A stretch of DNA of 64,000 nucleotides from Chitinophagaceae bacterium (GTDB lineage Bacteria > Bacteroidota > Bacteroidia > Chitinophagales > Chitinophagaceae): assembly GCA_016710165.1 (NCBI GenBank), contig JADJLJ010000001.1, forward strand, positions 62,001 through 126,000. The letters are read 5' to 3'. Below, piece after piece: positions 41,359 to 49,275 of the stretch (the first letter of the stretch is position 1; the number at the start of each line of letters is the position of its first letter). The position numbers were made by a program, and so were the translations under genes. The notes under the pieces are model-generated. The model was given only the letters and a program-made list of their open reading frames with translations, did no database searches and was not told the DNA's origin.

Positions 41359-42654
41359 TTAATCTTTAATAAAAACCTTAAACCGCTCAAAACAATACTT
41401 CATCAGCATCTCCCGGTCATCGGGGTGGGCAATATCGATAAGCAGTTTTGCCCGCTGCCGGAGGTTCTTTCCAAACAAAAACGCGACGCCGTATTCGGTG
41501 ACCACGTAATGCACATGGCCCCGGGTAGTAACCACGCCGGCGCCTTCCTTTAAACAGGGAACGATACGTGGCACGCCTTTATTTGTGCGGCTGTTGAGTG
41601 CAATGATGGGTTTACCACCCACGCTCAATGCAGCGCCCCGCATGAAATCAAGCTGCCCGCCGATGCCGCTGTACTGCAGCTCGCCGATGCTGTCTGCACA
41701 TACCTGGCCGGTAAGGTCCACTTCAATGGCGCTGTTGATGGCGATCACTTTCTGGTTCTGCCGTATCACATGCGGGTTGTTCACGTATTCAATATCCAGG
41801 AAGTTGAAAGAGGAATTATCGTTTACATAGTCATACAGTTTGCGGCTGCCGATGGCAAAGGAAGTGATGGTCTTATTGGGATGTTTGTATTTGCACTTGT
41901 TGTTGATCACGTCTTTTTCCACCAGGTCGATGATTCCGTCGCTGAGCATTTCGGTATGCACGCCCAGGTTTTTGTGGTTGTCTAAAAAACTCAGCACCGC
42001 ATCGGGTATGGTGCCGATGCCCATCTGCAGGGTACTGCCGTCGTCGATCATATCGGCAATATGTTTACCGATCAGCATTTCGTTCTTGCCCACTTTGCTG
42101 CTGTAATTCTCTTCGGGCAAGGGCGAATCGTGAAATACCATTTTGGTGAACCGGTCGGTATGGATCATGCCGTCGCCATGCGTACGGGGCATGGAGGGAT
42201 TTACCAGGGCGATGGTTTGTTTGGCATTGTCAACCGCAGCACGGGCAATATCCACGGAAACGCCCAGGGAGCAGTAGCCATGCCTGTCGGGCGGCGATAC
42301 CTGCACGATGGCGGTATCCAGTTCCAGGGTCTTGCTCTTGAAGAGGTAGGGGATATCACTTAAAAAAACGGGAATAAAATCGGCCCGGCCTTCTGCAACT
42401 GCATTGCGGATGGGGGCCGACACAAAAAGGGAATTTATGTGAAAACTATCCGTGTATTCCGGCTTGTCGATCTCAATATCTCCTTTCAGGGTAATGGAGA
42501 CCAGCTCCACGTTCCGCAGCCTGTCTTTTTCTTTGGCCAGTGCCTGCAGGAGGTAGATGGGGGTACAAACGCTGCCGTGGATGAACACACGGCTATTGCT
42601 TTCAATAATGGACAGGGCTTCCTGTGGGGTAACGTAATTGTAGGGATGAATCAT
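41359..42654 (-). CDS. Acetyl-CoA hydrolase/CoA-transferase family protein
   Basis: 431 residues of the class I CoA-transferase fold, of the acetyl-CoA hydrolase/4-hydroxybutyrate CoA-transferase type. Visible elements are LQMGIGTIPDAVLSFL, the catalytic-Glu region VHTEMLSDGIIDL, GIGGQLDFMRGAALS and HYVVTEYGVAFLFGKNLRQR. It moves CoA between acyl-CoA and a carboxylate such as acetate, probably in fermentative or overflow metabolism. It is the only minus-strand gene between hutI and ftcD and is flanked on both sides by related hairpin repeats. Confidence 0.88.
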   Translation of the reverse strand: MIHPYNYVTPQEALSIIESNSRVFIHGSVCTPIYLLQALAKEKDRLRNVELVSITLKGDIEIDKPEYTDSFHINSLFVSAPIRNAVAEGRADFIPVFLSDIPYLFKSKTLELDTAIVQVSPPDRHGYCSLGVSVDIARAAVDNAKQTIALVNPSMPRTHGDGMIHTDRFTKMVFHDSPLPEENYSSKVGKNEMLIGKHIADMIDDGSTLQMGIGTIPDAVLSFLDNHKNLGVHTEMLSDGIIDLVEKDVINNKCKYKHPNKTITSFAIGSRKLYDYVNDNSSFNFLDIEYVNNPHVIRQNQKVIAINSAIEVDLTGQVCADSIGELQYSGIGGQLDFMRGAALSVGGKPIIALNSRTNKGVPRIVPCLKEGAGVVTTRGHVHYVVTEYGVAFLFGKNLRQRAKLLIDIAHPDDREMLMKYCFERFKVFIKD

Positions 42655-42752
42655 TGGTTGTTATATTAGTACTGCAAAAATGCGGTTTATTAAAATATTT
42701 GCAGCAGATTTTTATCATGCCGGGATATGATTTGGATGGCAGTGGCTTTTAA

Positions 42753-42833
42753 CCGCAAAGAACGCAGAGAAAGAACGCAAGGTCCGCAAAGAAAACTTAG
42801 TGTCCTTTGCGCCTATCTTTGCGTTCTTTGCGG
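42753..42833. repeat. Hairpin repeat, CCGCnAAGACGC family, copy 2
   Basis: CCGCAAAGAACGC (42753-42765) and GCGTTCTTTGCGG (42821-42833) are perfect 13-bp arms. The inside also holds partly complementary AACGCAAGGTCCGCAAAG and CTTTGCGCC segments. It resembles copy 1 at 41302-41355. Confidence 0.7.
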
Positions 42834-42862
42834 ATAAATTTCTTTAATTTTAAAATAAAAAA

Positions 42863-44512
42863 ATGCAGCTAATAGAGTGTGTCCCCAATTTCTCCGAAGG
42901 AAATGACCTCAACATCATCAAACAGGTAACCAACGAAATTGAATCGGTTGAAGGTGTACGCTTACTGAATGTTGACCCCGGTAAAGCCACCAACCGCACC
43001 GTTGTTACCATGGTAGGCCAGCCCGCTGCTGTTATTGAAGCCGCTTACCGTGCCATCAAAAAAGCAGGGGAGCTCATCGATATGAGCAAGCACAAGGGCG
43101 AGCATCCCCGCATGGGGGCTACGGATGTTTGTCCGCTGATACCCATTGCCAACATCAGCATGGAAGAAACGGCGAAGTTTGCACAGCAGCTTGCCAAAAG
43201 GGTGGGAGAAGAGCTGAACATTCCTGTTTATTTATACGAAGCCGCACAGCCCAACAAGGAACGCAACAACTTATCGGTGATACGTGCCGGCGAATACGAA
43301 GGCTTTTTCAAAAAAATAAAACAGCCGGAGTGGAAACCCGATTTTGGTCCAGCGGAGTTTGATCCCGCCAGAGGCGGGACGGTCATCGGCGCCCGGGATT
43401 TTCTGGTAGCGTATAATATCAACCTCAATACAACTTCCACCCGCCGGGCAAATGCCATTGCCTTTGACGTACGGGAAGCCGGACGGAATATTGAAGTGGA
43501 TGGAAAGAAAATAAACCAGCCAGGAACCTTGAAATCAGTAAAAGCGATCGGCTGGTATATTGAAGAATATGGCGTGGCGCAGATCTCCATGAACCTCACC
43601 AATATCAACATCACGCCCGTGCATCTGGCGTTTGATGAAGTATGCAGCAAGGCAACTACCAGGGGCATCCGGGTCACGGGCAGCGAACTGGTGGGACTCA
43701 TCCCTTTAAAGGCCATGCTGGATGCCGGTAAATATTTTTTGCAGAAACAGAAACGCAGCACCGGTGTGAGTGAAAAGGAACTGATAAAGATCGCCATCAA
43801 AAGTATGGGACTGGATGAGCTGGGGCCTTTTAAGCCCGAAGAAAGAATCATTGAATATATGCTCAACGATAAAAAAAGTAACCGCCTGGTAAGCATGACG
43901 CTTACCGATTTTGCCAACGAAACAGCGAGTGAAAGCCCGGCTCCGGGTGGTGGATCCATCTCTGCTTACGTGGGTGCATTGGGTATTTCCCTGGGTACCA
44001 TGGTAGCCAATTTAAGCAGCCACAAGAAGGGATGGGATGATCGCTGGAAGGAATTCAGTGACTGGGCCGAAAAAGGGGAGTACTATAAGAATGAACTGGT
44101 GAAACTGGTGGATGCCGATACCGCCGCCTTCAATAAGATCATGCAGGCCTTTGCTTTACCAAAAGCAACCCCCGAAGAAAAAGCCGCCCGCAAACAGGCC
44201 ATACAGGAGGCCACGAAGTATGCCATTGAGATACCTTTTAGAGTGATGCAAACAGCTTACGAGAGCATGGAAGTCATTAAGGCAATGGTCATTGAGGGCA
44301 ATCCCAATTCTGTTACAGATGCCGGTGTGGGCGCCCTTTGTGCCCGAAGCGCTGTAATAGGCGCTTATATGAACGTGCGTATTAATGCTACTGGGTATGA
44401 TGATAAGGCTTTTGTAACTGATATCATTGCCAAAGGAAAGGAGATTGAGAGCAGGGCGATTGCGCTGGAGGCGGAGATCATTAAACTGGTGAATGAGAAG
44501 ATCGGGATCTAG
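42863..44512 (+). CDS. ftcD: Bifunctional glutamate formimidoyltransferase/formimidoyl-THF cyclodeaminase
   Basis: 549 residues, the size of the fused enzyme. Residues 1 to about 300 are the formiminotransferase (IECVPNFSEGNDLNIIKQV, HKGEHPRMGATDVCPLIP, ARDFLVAYNINLNT). From about 340 to the end is the cyclodeaminase (FANETASESPAPGGGSISAY, then SVTDAGVGALCARSAVIGAY). The first transfers the formimino group from N-formimino-glutamate to tetrahydrofolate, and the second releases ammonia to give 5,10-methenyl-THF. With hutI this covers the last steps of histidine degradation. Intact. Confidence 0.96.
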   Translation: MQLIECVPNFSEGNDLNIIKQVTNEIESVEGVRLLNVDPGKATNRTVVTMVGQPAAVIEAAYRAIKKAGELIDMSKHKGEHPRMGATDVCPLIPIANISMEETAKFAQQLAKRVGEELNIPVYLYEAAQPNKERNNLSVIRAGEYEGFFKKIKQPEWKPDFGPAEFDPARGGTVIGARDFLVAYNINLNTTSTRRANAIAFDVREAGRNIEVDGKKINQPGTLKSVKAIGWYIEEYGVAQISMNLTNINITPVHLAFDEVCSKATTRGIRVTGSELVGLIPLKAMLDAGKYFLQKQKRSTGVSEKELIKIAIKSMGLDELGPFKPEERIIEYMLNDKKSNRLVSMTLTDFANETASESPAPGGGSISAYVGALGISLGTMVANLSSHKKGWDDRWKEFSDWAEKGEYYKNELVKLVDADTAAFNKIMQAFALPKATPEEKAARKQAIQEATKYAIEIPFRVMQTAYESMEVIKAMVIEGNPNSVTDAGVGALCARSAVIGAYMNVRINATGYDDKAFVTDIIAKGKEIESRAIALEAEIIKLVNEKIGI

Positions 44513-44862
44513 TGCTCTGTCATGCTGAGGTACGAAGCATCCCACACAACGGAGCAAAACCCGAAGCGAATTGATAGAACACAGATAACACCGATTCCTG
44601 CACAGATGAACACGGATCAGGAGAATGCTGAATATTGCTGTCATCCCGACACAGGAGGGATCTGCTGAAGATCTGCAGAATGATGAGTAGGGTGCCAGCG
44701 GTAGGTTTACATGGCGGCATCGTTGTGTCACTCACTTATACGGCATACCTATGGGCAACTTTTATTGAAGCCAAGATTGTGAAACAATGGTTCGTGGAGA
44801 CAGGTAACTATATACCTGTTAGACCATGAATAACTTTACTACGATAGTAATAGTTACGATTG
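44513..44862. other. Degenerate intergenic sequence after ftcD
   Basis: 350 bp without a supported gene. It carries low-information phrases such as CACAGATAACACCGATTC and CACAGATGAACACGGATC, two related segments 24 bp apart, and a stretch resembling dispersed intergenic repeats. Open frames crossing it have no convincing protein features. Confidence 0.45.
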
Positions 44863-45408
44863 TCACTTCTTCCATCGTATCCGTCGCCACAATATTGCTA
44901 TTGCCCCGGCAACGGCTAAAGAAAGAAGAATTTGAAGAAAAATTATCCTCCACCACCAAACCGATTGAAACCATTCATAATTCCAATATAAATCAGCTCC
45001 CGCTAACAATGCTGGAAAAACAGTCCCCAGAGTTAAAACGACAGTTAAAACAATCATCCACTTTTGGTTCACCCTTTGCTCGTTTTCTATCTTTTCCAAC
45101 CTCGTATTTTCGGCGTAAGCCTTTCTGATTTTGGCTTCATATCCACCCTCTAAATGATGAATTACGCCATCGTATCGTATTTGGTAATTACCCTGATTCA
45201 TATTTTCCTCAAAGTTATTCTTGCCAGGATCTAACCTTCTTATAAATCTGTCATCATGTAATTTACTTAAAGCCCTTTGTGTTTCTTCATCATCAACCAT
45301 CCCAGACCTATTTTGTAAGTCGCCATACATTAAGGCTTGTGCTTGGTACAAAGCAGTTAGAATTTTATCAATATTCTTTATGGGAGTTGGTATTATTAGT
45401 TTATCCAT
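44863..45408 (-). CDS. Hypothetical membrane protein with N-terminal helical domain
   Basis: 181 residues. The N-terminal half is hydrophilic and may be a winged-helix-like fold (IDKILTALYQAQALMYGDLQ, then ALSKLHDDRFIRRLD). A helical stalk (YEAKIRKAYAENTRLEKIEN) leads to two C-terminal membrane helices (WMIVLTVVLTLGTVFPALLA and IIFLQILLSLAVAGAIAILW), ending in a basic RRIRWKK. A cytoplasmic sensor-like head on a membrane anchor is plausible. No family is recognised. A plus-strand frame overlaps it, but this strand has the better protein character. Confidence 0.6.
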   Translation of the reverse strand: MDKLIIPTPIKNIDKILTALYQAQALMYGDLQNRSGMVDDEETQRALSKLHDDRFIRRLDPGKNNFEENMNQGNYQIRYDGVIHHLEGGYEAKIRKAYAENTRLEKIENEQRVNQKWMIVLTVVLTLGTVFPALLAGADLYWNYEWFQSVWWWRIIFLQILLSLAVAGAIAILWRRIRWKK

Positions 45409-45466
45409 CCTTCTAAAATAATACCCTTACTTAATAAAAGCAACAGCTAAATAAAGTCTTTTAGCG

Positions 45467-45474
45467 TAATTTTG
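45467..45474 (+). promoter_or_regulatory. -7 box directly before a start codon (leaderless transcript)
   Basis: TAATTTTG matches TAnnTTTG and ends only 4 nt before the ATG at 45479, so the transcript would begin at or very near the start codon. Confidence 0.45.
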
Positions 45475-45478
45475 CACT

Positions 45479-45598
45479 ATGGCAAAAACAGTAAAAAAGA
45501 AGACAGCCAAAGACGCTTCCAGTATCTTCCACAACATTATGGGGGCTTCTGTTGCGGGGAATCCTAAGCCTAAGAAGAAAGCAGCAAAGAAAAAGTAA
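45479..45598 (+). CDS. Small Lys-rich basic protein (39 aa)
   Basis: A 39-codon ORF: MAKTVKKKTAKDASSIFHNI, then MGASVAGNPKPKKKAAKKK. Lys-rich ends frame a short central segment (ASSIFHNIMGAS) that could be a helix. The composition resembles histone H1-like or nucleic acid-binding tails, but function is not shown. It is preceded by a -7 box 4 nt away and followed, after a single spacer base, by another tiny ORF (TAATATG), so the two are probably translated together. Confidence 0.6.
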   Translation: MAKTVKKKTAKDASSIFHNIMGASVAGNPKPKKKAAKKK

Positions 45599-45599
45599 T

Positions 45600-45698
45600 A
45601 TGCCCAATCCAAATCCTTCCCCTACGATGGTTATTATTTTTCTTGTATTAATAATCATATGTGCCGCTGCTGTTATTTTATTGAATTGGTTAGTTTAA
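45600..45698 (+). CDS. Small single-pass membrane protein (32 aa)
   Basis: A 32-codon ORF: MPNPNPSPTMVIIFLVLIII, then CAAAVILLNWLV. An Asn/Pro-rich start precedes one long hydrophobic helix that runs to the C-terminus. It starts 1 bp after the stop codon of the basic protein, consistent with translational coupling. No known family is recognised. A basic microprotein with a membrane microprotein is an uncommon pair and may act together. Confidence 0.55.
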   Translation: MPNPNPSPTMVIIFLVLIIICAAAVILLNWLV

Positions 45699-45710
45699 AT
45701 TGAGTTGATC

Positions 45711-45874
45711 TCCGCCGCTGTTGGTGTTACGTAAACCATCCGCAAGCCAACTGGCGCAACCGCACACGCGGCCGTCTGTTCCGTGCCGCCGGCTGGTATT
45801 ATCACCACCGGCGATGAGCCATAAAAAGAGAAAATTATTTATAAAAGTTTAAACTTCAGTCGTCGGTGATAGTT
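45711..45874. repeat. Dispersed intergenic repeat, copy A
   Basis: Begins TCCGCCGCTGTTGGTGTTAC. It contains the hairpin CCGGCTGGTATTATCACCACCGG (described in two parts: GGCTGGT at 45791-45797 pairing with ACCACCGG near 45804-45811), then GATGAGCCATAAAA and a final AACTTCAGTCGTCGGTGATAG. These modules recur in copies B to E. It fills the gap between the small ORFs and the NHL lipoprotein gene. Confidence 0.6.
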
Positions 45875-45988
45875 AATCCTCTCCAGTTAAATGGATTTGG
45901 TATCCTCTTTTCGAGATCGGCCTTTTTATACTAACTTTTATCCTTTAAAAGAGTTTAACTGTAATTTAAAGAATACCGGAAATCATCT

Positions 45989-47623
45989 ATGAAAGCATTA
46001 CAAATACTAACTAACGCTTTCTTTTTCAGTGTTATCTTGTTTTGGGGCTGTAGTAAAAATCCACAAGAAAATACTGTTGTTCAGTCCCTCGGAATTGATC
46101 GAACCAATATACCCCTCCCCCCAGGAGCCTCGGTTGATTCTGCGAATATTACTTCTAGTACCAGCTGGACATTGAGTGGTGCATCCTCATGGTTAACTGT
46201 AACACCATCATCCGGCACAGGCAACACAAAAGTATATTTTTCTGCCACTGCAAATACAACTACTAACTCACGTACTTCATCCCTGGTACTGAATACTTCA
46301 CCGGCAGGTGCCAATCCTGTTATGGTAACCGTATTGCAGGAGCAACCCAATGTTGTAATTAATTTTTTTACATCGCATGCGCCGGGTGATTCCCTGATAA
46401 CAATAAATGGTTCAGGATTTTCCGGATTAATTTCCGAAAATATAGTAAAGATCAATGGTGCGCTGGCTACGGTAGTTACTGCTTCAACTACCATGCTTAC
46501 TGTCAGAGTTCCTGCTAAAGCAGGGTCTGGTTTTATTGAGGTAAAAGTGAATACAAAGTCTGCAACGTCTGCTATTGAGTTTATCTACGATTGGATAGGC
46601 GTTGTAACAGTTGTGGCCGGGGGAACAGCCGGTAATGCGGATGGAGTTGGCACTTCAGCCCAATTCTGGCATCCGGCCGGAATTGAGTTTGATGCTTCTG
46701 ACAATCTGTTTATTGCAGACTATGCCAATAACAGAGTACGCAGGATGACTGCTTCGCTGGTGGTAACAACACTGCCTGGCAGAATTCCTGCAGTGCCCGG
46801 GGGCCCCAATACTGATTTTGGTTTACCGCAGGATGTTGTAGCTGATGCTTCAGGAAACGTTTATGTAGTGGAGTTTAATAGTAGTGTGATAAGCAAAATT
46901 ACTCCTGCAGGGGTAGTATCAGTTTTTGCAGGTGATCCAACAACGCATGGATACCAGGATGGGACAGGAACAGGAGCCAGGTTTTATCAACCTGCAGGAA
47001 TAGATATTGATGCTTCAGGAAACCTGATTGTTGCCGATACCAAGAATCACCGGATAAGAAAAATTACCCCGGGTGCAGTTGTTACAACCATTGCAGGCAG
47101 TGTTCAGTCTTATGCTGATGGTACCGGGCCTAACGCTTATTTCAATACACCTTCTGGTATCAATGTAGACCAGGCAGGAAATTACCTTGTTACCGATTAT
47201 TATAATAACCGTATAAGAAAAGTTACACCTGCAGGAGTGGTCACTTCTTATGCGGGGAATGGTTCACACGGCAGTGCAGATGGAACCTTGTTAACAGCCA
47301 ATATTTATCAGCCAATTGCCATTACATCTGATAACAATGGCAATATATACTTAAGTGATGGGAATGGTAAACTTCGCTGGATATCCCCTTCAGGCAGGGT
47401 AAGTACAATTATTCCAACTATTACATTCAGTTCAATTGAGTATTGTTTTTTGCCGACTATTTTAACAACAGGATATGTAAAATCACAATCAAGTGATCAT
47501 TATGCCTTGGTTTGTTTCTCACTAATTTCTCCTCCGATGTTGGTGTTACAGAAACCATCCAAAAGCCAACTCTTGCCGCTGTTGGTGTTTCGCTTTGGTC
47601 TCCGCCGCCGTTTGGTCTTATGA
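45989..47623 (+). CDS. BACON/IPT/NHL-repeat lipoprotein with a repeat-derived C-terminus
   Basis: 544 residues. Lipobox LFWGC at about residue 21 makes it a lipoprotein. A BACON domain (about 30-120, SSWLTVTPSSGTGNT) is followed by an IPT/TIG domain (about 123-205, DSLITINGSGFSGLISENIV) and NHL repeats forming a propeller (about 210-470: LFIADYANNRVRRM, LIVADTKNHRIRKITPG, YLVTDYYNNRIRKVTPAGVV). From about 47526 the frame runs through intergenic repeat copy B, giving an unusual tail (LISPPMLVLQKPSKSQLLPL, FGLRRRLVL). The original 3' end was probably replaced by the repeat. It may bind glycans or proteins at the surface. Confidence 0.8.
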   Translation: MKALQILTNAFFFSVILFWGCSKNPQENTVVQSLGIDRTNIPLPPGASVDSANITSSTSWTLSGASSWLTVTPSSGTGNTKVYFSATANTTTNSRTSSLVLNTSPAGANPVMVTVLQEQPNVVINFFTSHAPGDSLITINGSGFSGLISENIVKINGALATVVTASTTMLTVRVPAKAGSGFIEVKVNTKSATSAIEFIYDWIGVVTVVAGGTAGNADGVGTSAQFWHPAGIEFDASDNLFIADYANNRVRRMTASLVVTTLPGRIPAVPGGPNTDFGLPQDVVADASGNVYVVEFNSSVISKITPAGVVSVFAGDPTTHGYQDGTGTGARFYQPAGIDIDASGNLIVADTKNHRIRKITPGAVVTTIAGSVQSYADGTGPNAYFNTPSGINVDQAGNYLVTDYYNNRIRKVTPAGVVTSYAGNGSHGSADGTLLTANIYQPIAITSDNNGNIYLSDGNGKLRWISPSGRVSTIIPTITFSSIEYCFLPTILTTGYVKSQSSDHYALVCFSLISPPMLVLQKPSKSQLLPLLVFRFGLRRRLVL

Positions 47624-47663
47624 CCAACGGCGTAGAGCCATAAAAGAGCTTAAGATAAACTCA
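47526..47663. repeat. Dispersed intergenic repeat, copy B (overlaps the NHL gene 3' end)
   Basis: Contains GATGTTGGTGTTACAG and CGCTGTTGGTGTTTCG, the hairpin CGCCGTTTGGTC-TTAT-GACCAACGGCG (47606-47632), and then a 29-bp segment (47635-47663) that recurs exactly at 47815-47843 in copy C. The first 98 bp are inside the reading frame of the NHL lipoprotein. Confidence 0.75.
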
Positions 47664-47675
47664 CAGCAACCCAAA

Positions 47676-47880
47676 CTTCTTCGCCACCGTGGGTGTTCCC
47701 CATTCGCACATGCCCCCCTCTGGTCTCCGACCAACGGGCAGCATGATCCCAATATATAAAATTTAAGGCATCTTCATCAAAAACGCCGTTGGTCAAAGAC
47801 CAGACGGCGGCAGCGAGCCATAAAAGAGCTTAAGATAAACTCAGGCAACCCAAACTTCAGTCGTGGGAGATAACACCGGA
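47676..47880. repeat. Dispersed intergenic repeat, copy C
   Basis: Arms CTGGTCTCCGACCAACGG (47720-47737) and CCGTTGGTCAAAGACCAG (47786-47803) pair at 16 of 18 positions around a 48-nt loop. Each arm is also partly self-complementary (GGTC...GACC). It starts with CACCGTGGGTGTTCCC and ends with ACTTCAGTCGTGGGAGATAA, echoing copy A. Confidence 0.8.
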
Positions 47881-48066
47881 CGACGGCCCCCAACTGGCGC
47901 AGATAGGCGGCTTAGCAAGGCAACGTACTGTAGCTGAGCCCACTAATACGGGTACAATATAATACCTGCCATTTGCTTACCTTTACAGCCATCTGCCGAA
48001 AACAGCAGCGCTTTTTCTCCAGGTACAGCATCGTCATTTATCATCACATAACCAGGCAGTAGTACT

Positions 48067-48513
48067 ATGGCAGAAACATGGAATAAAAAGGAAAGGGAAA
48101 AGAAAAAAAAGCAAAAGAAGAAAGAGAAAGCAGAGAAAAAGCAGGAACAAAGGGAAAATACAAACAAGGGGGATAACCCGGCAAGCATGATCGCTTACGT
48201 GGATGAGTACGGCAACCTGTCGGATACGCCTCCCGATCCCCGGAAAAGGATCAGCATCAAAGCAGAAGATATTGAGATCGGCGTACCCAGGTACGATCCG
48301 GCCAATGACGCAGCAACCAGCAGGACCGGTATCATTAGTTTTTTCAATCACGATAAAGGTTTTGGTTTTATAAAGGACCAGCAAACACAGGAAAGTGTAT
48401 TTGTACATATCAATGCGTTAACGGAATCGGTCGTAGAAAATAATAAAGTGATTTTTGAAATTGAAATGGGGCCACGTGGATCCAATGCAATTAATGTGAA
48501 ACTCGTGAAGTAA
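48067..48513 (+). CDS. Cold-shock domain protein with Lys-rich N-terminal extension
   Basis: 148 residues. The first 38 are very rich in Lys and Glu (KKEREKKKKQKKKEKAEKKQ), a charged helix. A middle segment (MIAYVDEYGNLSDTPPDPRK) precedes a C-terminal cold-shock domain of about 65 residues with RNP1 KGFGFIKD and RNP2 VFVHINAL. The CSD binds single-stranded RNA or DNA, and the basic tail should increase affinity. This architecture recurs in Bacteroidota as a longer variant of CspA-type proteins. It sits between copies C and D of the intergenic repeat. Confidence 0.92.
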   Translation: MAETWNKKEREKKKKQKKKEKAEKKQEQRENTNKGDNPASMIAYVDEYGNLSDTPPDPRKRISIKAEDIEIGVPRYDPANDAATSRTGIISFFNHDKGFGFIKDQQTQESVFVHINALTESVVENNKVIFEIEMGPRGSNAINVKLVK

Positions 48514-48534
48514 AAAAAATTGCCGGCACTGACA

Positions 48535-48670
48535 AGTTGCTCCATCTCTTCACTGTTGTGGGTGTTCCCACTCAGCATGCGCCCCCGTCTGGTCTCCGAC
48601 CAACGGGCAGCATGATCCCGGCATATAAAATTAAAGGCATTTCATCAAAACGCCGTTGGTCAAAGACGGA
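48535..48670. repeat. Dispersed intergenic repeat, copy D
   Basis: The left arm CTGGTCTCCGACCAACGG (48589-48606) is identical to that of copy C. The right arm is CCGTTGGTCAAAGACGG (48653-48669), shortened by three bases. The loop is also closely similar (CAGCATGATCCC, then CATATAAAATT). It begins with CTGTTGTGGGTGTTCCC. Confidence 0.8.
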
Positions 48671-49275
48671 ATTCCTGGGCATAGGGATTTCGGATAGAGT
48701 GTATTTTGGAAAATAAAAATTTGCTTGCGAAAACCCCGCGGAGTAAAAGAACCAGGCTAAGGTAGAACTAAGGTCCCGTTTTTAGTAGTTGCGCCGTCAG
48801 AGAATGCCATAATGAACCCAATTTATTTCTTCCTCCTTTAATGATCAGAATCATAAATTGGTAATAAGAATATCCTTGTTTGAATCTGCTAAAAACCTTA
48901 ACTTGATATTTAGGCAAGAATCCTGCGTATTAAAAAAAAGTGTGTGTGAATAGATTTCGGTAGCGTTCTTTTAAAAGTAATATTCCTGTAATGCACATCC
49001 TGATTATCAGCTCAGCATAGAGGAAGACGGGATTAAAATTGCTTATATGAAACAGGCATCCTTAGTATTGCTGATTTTAATTGCTGCATTTTGATTAACT
49101 GATCAGCAAGGCGCAGTTCTATCAACTAAAAAAGGTCAGCATTGTCTGTTTTATAAAAGGGGAAGGAAAAAAAGACTAATTCCGGCTTGTATTAGTTACG
49201 AAATAAATATGCAGATAAGAAGTTCAAGAAATTCCTTTTACTTATTTTATTGGTTACCACATAAAATAATGCACG
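48671..49275. other. Gene-free stretch upstream of the CHRD protein gene
   Basis: About 600 bp of AT-rich sequence with no supported gene. A 15-codon ORF at 49047-49094 encodes MKQASLVLLILIAAF, which looks like the start of a signal peptide cut short, perhaps a gene relic. No promoter of the TTG/TAnnTTTG type is clear. Confidence 0.4.

Noticed and set aside
44826..45128. 100-codon plus-strand frame with a hydrophobic start
   Set aside because: It lies within the minus-strand gene 44863-45408, which has better protein character (two clear membrane helices, basic C-terminus).
49047..49094. 15-codon ORF MKQASLVLLILIAAF
   Set aside because: Looks like a truncated signal peptide; too short and no continuation. 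Kept only as a remark.
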